In this document: in pieces, positions 1 through 5,778 of the stretch
How the letters are laid out: each line of letters begins with the position of its first letter
How positions within the stretch are numbered: the stretch's first letter is position 1
NCBI GenBank assembly: GCA_902773245.1
Contig: CACYDY010000079.1
Coordinates: 1-8,496, forward strand
Reading direction: 5' to 3'
Length of the DNA: 8,496 bases
Source of the DNA: an uncultured Ruminococcus sp.
GTDB lineage: Bacteria > Bacillota > Clostridia > Oscillospirales > Acutalibacteraceae
Notes under the pieces: generated by a model
Seen by the model: only the letters and a program-made list of their open reading frames with translations
The model's database searches: none
Told to the model about the DNA's origin: nothing
Translations under genes and position numbers: made by a program

Positions 1-97
1 AAAAGTGACAAGTATAAACAGAATAGTTAAAAAAAACAAAAATAGAATTTTTTTATTTAAGGAAATATATAAAATAAAAGAATATAAAAAAACTATC

Positions 98-126
98 TTT
101 ACATTTTTGAGATATTGTTATATAAT
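98..126 (+). promoter_or_regulatory. Sigma-A-like promoter candidate P1
   Basis: A -35 box TTTACA (98-103, five of six consensus bases) is separated by exactly 17 bases from a perfect -10 box TATAAT (121-126). A-rich runs just upstream (about 71-95) could act as an UP element. Transcription would start near 133. The next gene begins at 440, so the transcript would carry a leader of about 300 bases unless it ends earlier as a small RNA. In DNA this AT-rich chance matches are frequent, but the box quality and exact spacing are better than most. Confidence 0.5.
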
Positions 127-350
127 TAAACCGTTGGTGAATGATCAAATGATATTTTTTCTCAGTTTTAAGATTTTTTAAGGCAGCGTATTTTGAGTTT
201 GGTACATGTTAAGAAAAAAAGCATTTTGTTGATACATTTTACGGAGTACGGTTTTATTTGTATCTATGCTTCAGGCTGTTTTTTGATATCGTTGGTTGTT
301 ATATTGGTTTTGCGGTTGATGCTTCAGATGTATGCAAAACTTATATTTTT

Positions 351-380
351 TTGACATTTTCTCTTTTTGTTGGTTATAAA
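351..380 (+). promoter_or_regulatory. Sigma-A-like promoter candidate P2 for the kinase gene
   Basis: A perfect -35 box TTGACA (351-356) is followed after 18 bases by TATAAA (375-380, five of six consensus bases). The predicted start near 387 gives a leader of about 53 bases before the ATG at 440. This is the likeliest promoter of the thymidylate-kinase-like gene. It also argues against translation from the TTG at 392, which would lie almost at the 5' end of the transcript. Two GTTGGT copies (369-374 and 391-396) flank the -10 box and could be an operator; that is speculative. Confidence 0.6.
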
Positions 381-439
381 TAAAAAAATAGTTGGTATTT
401 TTACTTGGTAATTATACTGTTGTTCAACGGGGTGTAATA

Positions 440-1120
440 ATGCACGGAAAAATGATAGTAATTGAAGGACTCGACGGAAGCGGAAAGGCTACACAGTCGC
501 AGTTGATTTTTGATGAGCTGAAAAAGAACGGAAAAGACGTAAAAAAAGTATCTTTTCCCGATTATATGTCCGATTCTTCTGCATTGATAAAAATGTATCT
601 TAACGGAGAGTTCGGGCACGATCCCGGTGATGTGAATGCGTATGCGGCGTCCTCTTTTTATGCGGTAGACCGATACGCTTCATATAAAAAGGATTGGGGT
701 TCATTCTATGACAACGGCGGAATAATTATAGCAGATCGCTATACGACCTCAAATGCTATTCATCAATGCAGCAAGCTTCAGAAAGAAAAATGGGACGAAT
801 ATCTGGAATGGCTGTTTTATTACGAGTATGAACAGCTCGGTATTCCCAAGCCCGATATGGTAGTATATTTAAATGTAGATACACAGGTAAGTCAGAAATT
901 GATGACTGAAAGATATTCCGGTGATGAAACAAAAAAGGATATCCATGAGGGTGATCTTGAGTATTTGAAAAGATCTTCCGTTGCGGCTGATTATTGCTGC
1001 AAAAAGCTTTCATGGAGCAGGATCGAATGCTGCTCGCAGGGCGTTATAAGAAGTAAAGCCGATATTCTTGGTGAAATTGTTGATTTGCCAAAATTTCAAG
1101 AGATGTTTTATAAAAAGTAA
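440..1120 (+). CDS. tmk: Thymidylate kinase-like protein (dTMP kinase family)
   Basis: A 226-residue P-loop kinase of the dTMP kinase family, expected to phosphorylate dTMP to dTDP with ATP in the cytoplasm. The P-loop GLDGSGKAT lies at residues 10-18. Two Asp-Arg motifs follow: VDRYAS at 76-81, in the substrate-binding region, and ADRYTTSN at 98-105. KPDMVVYLNV at 137-146 and the LID-like stretch around 155-177 (ER, KKDIHEGD) also fit the family. Length is normal. The P-loop ends GKA-T where most P-loop kinases have GKS or GKT; I believe this variant occurs in some Firmicute members. The ATG at 440 was chosen because GGGGTG (429-434) sits five bases upstream; a TTG at 392 lacks such a site. 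The gene has its own promoter candidate and is followed by a hairpin, so it is probably transcribed apart from the polysaccharide genes. Whether it is the main tmk or a paralogue cannot be told here. Confidence 0.85.
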   Translation: MHGKMIVIEGLDGSGKATQSQLIFDELKKNGKDVKKVSFPDYMSDSSALIKMYLNGEFGHDPGDVNAYAASSFYAVDRYASYKKDWGSFYDNGGIIIADRYTTSNAIHQCSKLQKEKWDEYLEWLFYYEYEQLGIPKPDMVVYLNVDTQVSQKLMTERYSGDETKKDIHEGDLEYLKRSSVAADYCCKKLSWSRIECCSQGVIRSKADILGEIVDLPKFQEMFYKK

Positions 1121-1148
1121 TTTTATGCAGTTGAATAAATATTCGCAG

Positions 1149-1194
1149 AAAACACCGGGCAAGCTACAGCGATAAGTTATAGTTTGCCTGTTTT
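1149..1194 (+). terminator. Probable rho-independent terminator after the kinase gene
   Basis: The left arm CGGGCAAGCTA (1156-1166) pairs with the right arm TAGTTTGCCTG (1180-1190) over 11 base pairs, including two G-T wobbles, with a 13-base loop. TTTT follows at 1191-1194 and is then interrupted by GGGG. The flanking AAAAC (1149-1153) can also pair with GTTTT (1190-1194), so the structure may work on both strands. It lies 28 bases after the kinase stop codon. The short T run makes it a moderate rather than strong terminator. Confidence 0.5.
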
Positions 1195-1376
1195 GGGGTA
1201 ACTTGGATTAATTTGTAACAGTGATTTGTTATGGTAAAGCTATTTTGCTTACAGTGTTGATAATAACATATCGGAATACTGACCGTGATCATTATTGCAA
1301 TACACTGATTGGATCGATATGATTTTTACAGTATATTTCTGATTATTGTTTATATTTAGAGGGGAGAACACAGGAA
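1195..1376. other. Leader/upstream region of the polysaccharide operon
   Basis: This gap contains no plausible gene. It should hold the operon promoter, but no strong -35/-10 pair is visible. The best fragments are TGTTATGGT near 1228 (extended -10-like, poor -35), GATAAT at 1259-1264 (no -35) and TTTACA at 1324-1329 with T/A-rich sequence about 18 bases on, too close to the ribosome binding site to be convincing. An interrupted inverted repeat runs from 1252 to 1307. The Shine-Dalgarno AGGGGAG (1360-1366) lies ten bases before the ATG at 1377. Confidence 0.4.
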
Positions 1377-2477
1377 ATGTCTATTTTGGTTACACGATCA
1401 TCTATGCCGGGCATTGAAGAGTATATGGAGGAAATAAAGCCTATTTTTGAGAGCCGCTGGCTTACTAATATGGGACCCGTGTATAAAAAGTTTCAGCATC
1501 AATTAATGGACTACTTGTCGGTTCCTCAACTGTCGCTTTTTGTTAACGGTCACATGGCTTTGGAGATGGCTATTCACGCATTGGGGCTTCCGTGTGACGG
1601 GGGGGAGGTTATTACGACTCCCTTTACTTTTGTGTCTACGACACATGCCATAACAAGAAATAATCTTAAACCTGTATTCTGCGACGTAAAGCCCGATGAT
1701 TTTACTATTGATCCGAGCAAGATCGAAGCTTTGATCACCGAAAAGACGGTTGCCATTGTTCCTGTTCACGTTTACGGAAATATTTGCGATGTAGACGCTA
1801 TTCAAAAAATTGCTGACAAGTATAAGCTCAAAGTAATTTACGATGCTGCGCACGCTTTTGGAGTTACCTATAAAGGCGTCGGAGTAGGAAATTTCGGTGA
1901 CGCTTCAATGTTCAGCTTCCACGCTACAAAGGTGTTTAACAGCATCGAAGGCGGCGCCGTGGCTTTTCACGATAAACAATACAGAGTTCAGCTTCACGAG
2001 CTTAAAAACTTCGGTATTCACGGACAGGAGGATACAGTGTCTGTCGGCGGAAACGCAAAGCTTGACGAGTTCCGTGCCGCAATGGGAATTTGCAACCTGC
2101 GTCACATTGATGATTATATCAGTGACAGAGGAAGAGTTGTCGAACGCTATGATGAAAGACTTGGCGGAATTCCCGGAATCAGACTTATCAAGCCTTCCCC
2201 GGAAACTGTGACAAACAACGCATATTATCCGGTTTATTTTGATGAAAAGGTTTTTGGAAAAACAAGAGATATAGTTTGTGACGAGCTTAAGGATCAGGAT
2301 ATCTTTGCAAGAAAGTATTTTTATCCTGCAATTAACGAACTTAGCTGCTATAAAGACAAATTCCCCCAAAACACTCCGATCGCACACAATGCGTCCACTC
2401 ATGTGCTGACTCTTCCGCTTTATGAAGGCTTGGATCTGAAAGATGTTGACAAAATATGTGACATTATTCTGAGCTGA
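1377..2477 (+). CDS. DegT/DnrJ/EryC1/StrS-family sugar aminotransferase
   Basis: A 366-residue PLP-dependent transaminase (fold type I) that would move an amino group, usually from glutamate, to a keto sugar nucleotide. Visible landmarks are RWLTNMGP (27-34), the VNGHMALEMA cofactor-phosphate region (57-66), VITTPFTFVST (78-88), the PLP-nitrogen aspartate in YDAAHAFG (D156), and the Schiff-base lysine K185 in FSFHATKVFNSIEGGA (179-194). Length and motif order are complete, so the enzyme looks active. The HATK-x-x-N-x-x-EGG form of the lysine motif recalls sugar 4-aminotransferases such as VioA (dTDP-4-amino-4,6-dideoxyglucose); that substrate is inference. The start is supported by AGGGGAG (1360-1366), ten bases upstream. 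It is the first gene of the run and lies 45 bases before the first ATP-grasp gene. The context suggests an amino-deoxysugar precursor for a surface glycan. Confidence 0.9.
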   Translation: MSILVTRSSMPGIEEYMEEIKPIFESRWLTNMGPVYKKFQHQLMDYLSVPQLSLFVNGHMALEMAIHALGLPCDGGEVITTPFTFVSTTHAITRNNLKPVFCDVKPDDFTIDPSKIEALITEKTVAIVPVHVYGNICDVDAIQKIADKYKLKVIYDAAHAFGVTYKGVGVGNFGDASMFSFHATKVFNSIEGGAVAFHDKQYRVQLHELKNFGIHGQEDTVSVGGNAKLDEFRAAMGICNLRHIDDYISDRGRVVERYDERLGGIPGIRLIKPSPETVTNNAYYPVYFDEKVFGKTRDIVCDELKDQDIFARKYFYPAINELSCYKDKFPQNTPIAHNASTHVLTLPLYEGLDLKDVDKICDIILS

Positions 2478-2522
2478 TCAGGGTTGTTATCAAATATAAA
2501 ATATCGAGGTATATATAAGATC

Positions 2523-3557
2523 ATGGGTAAGTTAAATATATTGCTGACATCTGTTGGCAGAAGAAGTTATCTTGTAGATTATTTTAAGAAAGCTTTAAAT
2601 GGACAAGGCGTGGTTCATGCTGCCAACAGTTCTCCGTTTTCTCCCGCTTTTAACCTTGCAGATCAAACAGTGGTAACACCGCTGATATATGATGACGGAT
2701 ATATCGATTTTTTGATCGGATATTGTAAGGAAAATGAGATAAAAGCGGTTATTTCATTGTTTGACGTTGACTTGCTTGTATTATCGCAGAACAAGGATCG
2801 TTTCAGAGAGAACGGGATCTCGGTTATAGTTTCCGACGAGGAGGTTATAACTGTCTGCAATGATAAATGGAATACTTATCAATATCTTATTTCACACGGT
2901 TTTAATGCTCCTCCGTCCTTTTTAACTGTAGAATACGCATTGGCAGCCGTTGAAAGCGGTGATATTTCGTTTCCGCTTATCGTGAAGCCGAGATGGGGAA
3001 TGGGTTCGATCGGCTTGTATGATGTTAGTGACGAAGAGGAATTGAGATGTCTTTTCAACAAAGTCAGAAAAGATATTCAAAAGACTTATTTAAAATACGA
3101 ATCAGCTAAAACCCCTGATAATTGTGTTATTATCCAGCAAAAAATCAATGGTCAGGAATACGGACTTGATGTTATTAACAATTTGACGGGTGATTATATA
3201 AATACAAGTGTAAAGAAAAAAGCAGCCATGAGATCAGGCGAAACCGATTGTGCTGTAACTGTTGACAAACCTGAATTGAAGGCAGTCGGCGAAAAGTTAA
3301 GCGGTTGTTTGCATCATATTGCGAATCTTGACGTAGATGTTTTTGTTGACAATGAAAAGATCTATGTCCTTGAAATGAATGCACGTTTTGGCGGAGGATA
3401 CCCTTTCAGTCACATTGCCGGCGTTAATTTGCCGCAGGCTATCGTTAATTGGCTTCTTGATGTCGAAGCGCCGAAGGAATTGTTTGAGCCGCAAATCGGT
3501 ATTATGGCTCAAAAAGATATAAATATGGTTGAGTTGAATGCTGCGGAGGATAAATAA
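2523..3557 (+). CDS. ATP-grasp ligase, CarB-like (first of two)
   Basis: A 344-residue ATP-grasp protein, often labelled carbamoyl-phosphate-synthase-large-subunit-like. The N-terminal pre-ATP-grasp domain opens with LLTSVGRRSYLV (7-18). The ATP-binding lysine strand is FPLIVKPRWGMGSIG (150-164), followed by VIIQQKINGQEYGLDV (202-217), which holds the central acidic region. The metal-binding motif is VLEMNARFGGG (282-292), with Glu284 and Asn286 in the usual E-x-N arrangement, so all core catalytic elements are present. The family joins a carboxylate to a nucleophile through an acylphosphate; the substrates are unknown here. It is far shorter than CarB and lacks its second half. The ATG at 2523 is preceded by GAGG (2506-2509) with a long 13-base spacer. 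A TTG at 2484 would extend it by 13 residues but has no properly spaced site. It sits between the aminotransferase and a second ATP-grasp gene, suggesting amide formation on the amino sugar (inference). Confidence 0.85.
   Translation: MGKLNILLTSVGRRSYLVDYFKKALNGQGVVHAANSSPFSPAFNLADQTVVTPLIYDDGYIDFLIGYCKENEIKAVISLFDVDLLVLSQNKDRFRENGISVIVSDEEVITVCNDKWNTYQYLISHGFNAPPSFLTVEYALAAVESGDISFPLIVKPRWGMGSIGLYDVSDEEELRCLFNKVRKDIQKTYLKYESAKTPDNCVIIQQKINGQEYGLDVINNLTGDYINTSVKKKAAMRSGETDCAVTVDKPELKAVGEKLSGCLHHIANLDVDVFVDNEKIYVLEMNARFGGGYPFSHIAGVNLPQAIVNWLLDVEAPKELFEPQIGIMAQKDINMVELNAAEDK
3545..3550 (+). promoter_or_regulatory. Ribosome binding site inside the preceding gene
   Basis: GGAGGA lies within the last codons of the first ATP-grasp gene, ten bases before the ATG of the second at 3561. 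The two genes are separated by only three bases, so their translation is probably coupled and the products made together. Confidence 0.7.
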
Positions 3558-3560
3558 ACT

Positions 3561-4853
3561 ATGAACAGTAATATTTCGGGAAAGAAGATTTTAATTATTG
3601 GCGGCGGAACACCGTCATCTGATCTTATCACATTGGCACACAGAAATAATGTCAAGGTTGGAGTAACGGATTACTTTGAAAAAGAATATACTAAAGATGT
3701 TGCGGATTTTGCCCATAATGTTAGTACGATAGATGTTGATGCTGTTGTAGATTTGGTAAAAAAAGAACACTACGACGGAATCATTACCCAGTTTGTTGAT
3801 TCTCTGCTTCCATATGTGGCAAGACAGGCTGAAAAGCTTGATATGTTTTCACCTTTTACGGAGGAGCAGGCCAAAATGTCTACCGATAAGGGCTATTTCA
3901 AAAGAACCTGTCAGCAGTATGACGTACCTGTTCCGAAAGAGTACAACATCGCTGCTTTGAATGATATAGATCAGACGGATATTGATTTTCCTGTAATAAT
4001 AAAGCCAAGAGACGGAAGCGGATCACGAGGCATTACCGTTTGTTACTCAAAAGAGGACTTGAAAACGGGGTTCGAAAAGGCTGTTGATAAGTCGAAATCG
4101 GGTTCTGTGATCGTAGAGCAGTTTCTCCCCTATGATGAGATCAATCTCACCTATATTATTCAGGACGGAGATGTTCAGCTTGCTGCAATACATGACAGAT
4201 ATTTCAACACACAGCAGACAGGCGTAATTAAAATTCCCGATCTGTACATTTATCCGTCCCGCTACACCGATATGTTTCTTGAGAAATACAACGATAAGGT
4301 CGTTAATATGTTAAAGGGTATCGGACTTAAGAACGGTTCACTTTTTATACAGGCAATTGTAAAAGAAGATGAGGTTTACTTGTATGAAGCAGGTATGCGT
4401 TTGAACGGCTGCAAGACGTATCAGATCCTTGAGGTTGAAAATGACTACAATACTTATGAGCATTTGATGAACTATGCGCTAACCGGAAGCATGGGCAGAC
4501 ACACTGATTTTGATCCCAAGTTTAAACGTTGGTATGCAACGTGGTGTGTCGTAAGCAAGCCCGGAATGGTAATTGATCGTTTTGAAGGAAAGGAAGAGCT
4601 TCAGTCTTATCCGTGGCTGATCCACATTGCGCAGCGTTACCAGCCCGGCGATAAGATCCCCGAAGATTCAAAAGGCACGTTGGCTCAGCTTACTGCAAGA
4701 ATACACATTTATGCAGATACAAAAGAACAGCTTTACGAAAGACTCGAAAAGACCTTTAAACTTTTCAATCCCGTAGACTCCGAGGGTAACTCTGTTCTGA
4801 TGCAGCCACACAGCATTGACGATTTGAAAAAAAGTTTGGACTATGATTTGTAA
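3561..4853 (+). CDS. ATP-grasp ligase with variant metal motif (second of two)
   Basis: A 430-residue ATP-grasp protein of the biotin-carboxylase/PurK-like general plan. The N-terminal nucleotide-fold domain starts KILIIGGGTPSSDL (9-22). The ATP-binding strand and loop are FPVIIKPRDGSGSRGI (143-158), and VIVEQFLPYDEINLTY (183-198) forms the adenine-contact and central region. The expected E-x-N metal motif appears as YLYEAGMRLNG (273-283): Glu276 is kept, but Gly278 stands where Asn normally is, while Arg280 is retained. A C-terminal domain of about 110 residues (roughly 320-430, RWYATWCVV onward) follows, which the first ATP-grasp protein lacks. It is therefore not a simple duplicate of its neighbour. 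The start is supported by GGAGGA ten bases upstream inside the preceding gene. The substrate is unknown. The pairing hints at two successive ligation steps or a cooperating pair. Confidence 0.85.
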   Translation: MNSNISGKKILIIGGGTPSSDLITLAHRNNVKVGVTDYFEKEYTKDVADFAHNVSTIDVDAVVDLVKKEHYDGIITQFVDSLLPYVARQAEKLDMFSPFTEEQAKMSTDKGYFKRTCQQYDVPVPKEYNIAALNDIDQTDIDFPVIIKPRDGSGSRGITVCYSKEDLKTGFEKAVDKSKSGSVIVEQFLPYDEINLTYIIQDGDVQLAAIHDRYFNTQQTGVIKIPDLYIYPSRYTDMFLEKYNDKVVNMLKGIGLKNGSLFIQAIVKEDEVYLYEAGMRLNGCKTYQILEVENDYNTYEHLMNYALTGSMGRHTDFDPKFKRWYATWCVVSKPGMVIDRFEGKEELQSYPWLIHIAQRYQPGDKIPEDSKGTLAQLTARIHIYADTKEQLYERLEKTFKLFNPVDSEGNSVLMQPHSIDDLKKSLDYDL

Positions 4854-4947
4854 TGTTATATTATTCAGTGCAGCTTGAGATTATTGATAATTAAATATCT
4901 GTGTTTGGTTGTCAATAACGAATCGGTATTGTATGAGGGTTTGTGAT

Positions 4948-5778
4948 ATGGAAAACATCATAGATAAGGTTTCTAATGAAATGAAGGCGACCATTAGTGA
5001 ATGGGTTCGTGATGACAATATTGATATTGTAAATTCAAAATCGCAGGTGGTGACACCTAAAAATACCATATACACCAGATACGTGAAAAGAATTATTGAT
5101 ATTGTGGTTTCACTTCTTGCGGTGATCGTGACATTACCGATCAATATCATAATTGCGGCAGTAACGTTTTTTGATGTTGGCTCTCCGATATTTTTTAAGC
5201 AAAACAGAGTCGGCAAAGACGCTAAAATATTTAATTTGATAAAGTTCAGAAATATGACAAATAAGACTGATGAAAACGGAATATTGCTTCCGGCTAAACA
5301 GCGTGTTACAAAATGGGGTAAATTTGTCAGAAAAACATCACTTGACGAGCTTCTGAATTTTTACAGTGTTTTAAAAGGCGATATGTCATTGATAGGTCCA
5401 AGACCGCTCCCCGAAAGCTATTTGTCCCGATACAGTGACAGACACAAAATGAGACTTTGCGTAAGACCCGGGCTGGAGTGTCCTCCGGTGGATATAGCAA
5501 ATTACGACGGTTCGTGGGAGTGTCGTTTTGAGAATGATATTTGGTATGTGGAAAATGTTAGTTTTCTGACAGATTGTTATATGGTGATAAAGCTTTTTCA
5601 GTTTGCTTTTAACCGTAAGTTTGCGGGTAATCGGGGTGCGGCCAAGACAGTGTCCTTTATCGGATACGACAGCAGCGGAAGAGCTATCGATCTGAATGAG
5701 GTTCCAACCGAATACGTTGTTCGCGTACTTAAAATGAACGGTATAATTCCGGATGAGGTGACAGCAGATGAACGCTAA
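4948..5778 (+). CDS. Monotopic phosphoglycosyl transferase (bacterial sugar transferase)
   Basis: A 276-residue member of the WbaP/PglC-type sugar transferase family, which moves a sugar-1-phosphate from a nucleotide sugar to undecaprenyl phosphate at the inner membrane face and so starts glycan assembly. After a hydrophilic N-terminus of about 40 residues, YTRYVKRIIDIVVS leads into a hydrophobic helix (about 49-75) with a central Pro64, as in re-entrant membrane helices of this family. QNRVG (85-89), LIKFRNM (97-103), the catalytic Asp-Glu dyad D133-E134 in KTSLDEL, and LKGDMSLIGPRPL (142-154) follow. The usual RPGITGWAQVNG-type segment is replaced by RPGLECPPVDIANYDG (173-188), then SWECRFENDIWYVEN. 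A tail of about 50 residues extends past the usual family end. The ATG at 4948 has GAGGG (4935-4939) eight bases upstream; a TTG at 4909 and an ATG at 4933 lack suitable sites. Its 3' end overlaps the next gene. Confidence 0.9.
   Translation: MENIIDKVSNEMKATISEWVRDDNIDIVNSKSQVVTPKNTIYTRYVKRIIDIVVSLLAVIVTLPINIIIAAVTFFDVGSPIFFKQNRVGKDAKIFNLIKFRNMTNKTDENGILLPAKQRVTKWGKFVRKTSLDELLNFYSVLKGDMSLIGPRPLPESYLSRYSDRHKMRLCVRPGLECPPVDIANYDGSWECRFENDIWYVENVSFLTDCYMVIKLFQFAFNRKFAGNRGAAKTVSFIGYDSSGRAIDLNEVPTEYVVRVLKMNGIIPDEVTADER

Larger units (their letters stand above)
1..439. other. AT-rich upstream region without a convincing gene
   Basis: No supported coding region lies here. By hand count the first 180 bases are about 17% GC, far below the neighbouring genes, and are A-rich on the plus strand up to about base 95. 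From about 180 on, the plus strand becomes rich in T and G. The stretch holds two sigma-A-like promoter candidates (98-126 and 351-380), four copies of the hexamer GTTGGT (133, 291, 369 and 391) and a short direct repeat ATGCTTCAG (266-274 and 319-327). A 53-codon frame from a TTG at 193 to a TGA at 352-354 would encode a hydrophobic peptide, but it has no good ribosome binding site or ATG. I see no tRNA, rRNA, CRISPR array or insertion-sequence end. Confidence 0.6.

Noticed and set aside
266..327. Direct repeat ATGCTTCAG (266-274 and 319-327)
   Set aside because: Two 9-base copies 53 bases apart in low-complexity DNA, with no further repeats, do not indicate a CRISPR array, attachment site or transposon end.
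193..354. 53-codon plus-strand frame from a TTG encoding a hydrophobic peptide
   Set aside because: It lacks an ATG near its start and a well-placed ribosome binding site. T-rich DNA readily gives hydrophobic stop-free frames, and its stop overlaps the P2 -35 box.
392..439. 16-residue N-terminal extension of the kinase from a TTG at 392
   Set aside because: The TTG lies only about 5 bases after the predicted transcription start and has no Shine-Dalgarno site; the ATG at 440 has GGGGTG at good spacing and gives a normal N-terminus before the P-loop.
1905..2402. 165-codon minus-strand open frame inside the aminotransferase gene
   Set aside because: It lies opposite a fully recognisable coding sequence, its translation resembles no family I know, and no promoter or ribosome binding site supports it.
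2484..2522. 13-residue extension of the first ATP-grasp protein from a TTG at 2484
   Set aside because: The only purine-rich run (AGGG) touches the TTG with no spacer, and the family's N-terminal motif begins just after the ATG at 2523.
2523..4853. The two ATP-grasp genes as a split carbamoyl-phosphate synthase large subunit
   Set aside because: Each has its own N-terminal domain and complete ATP-grasp fold, their motifs differ, and they sit in a glycan locus without carA or pyrimidine genes.
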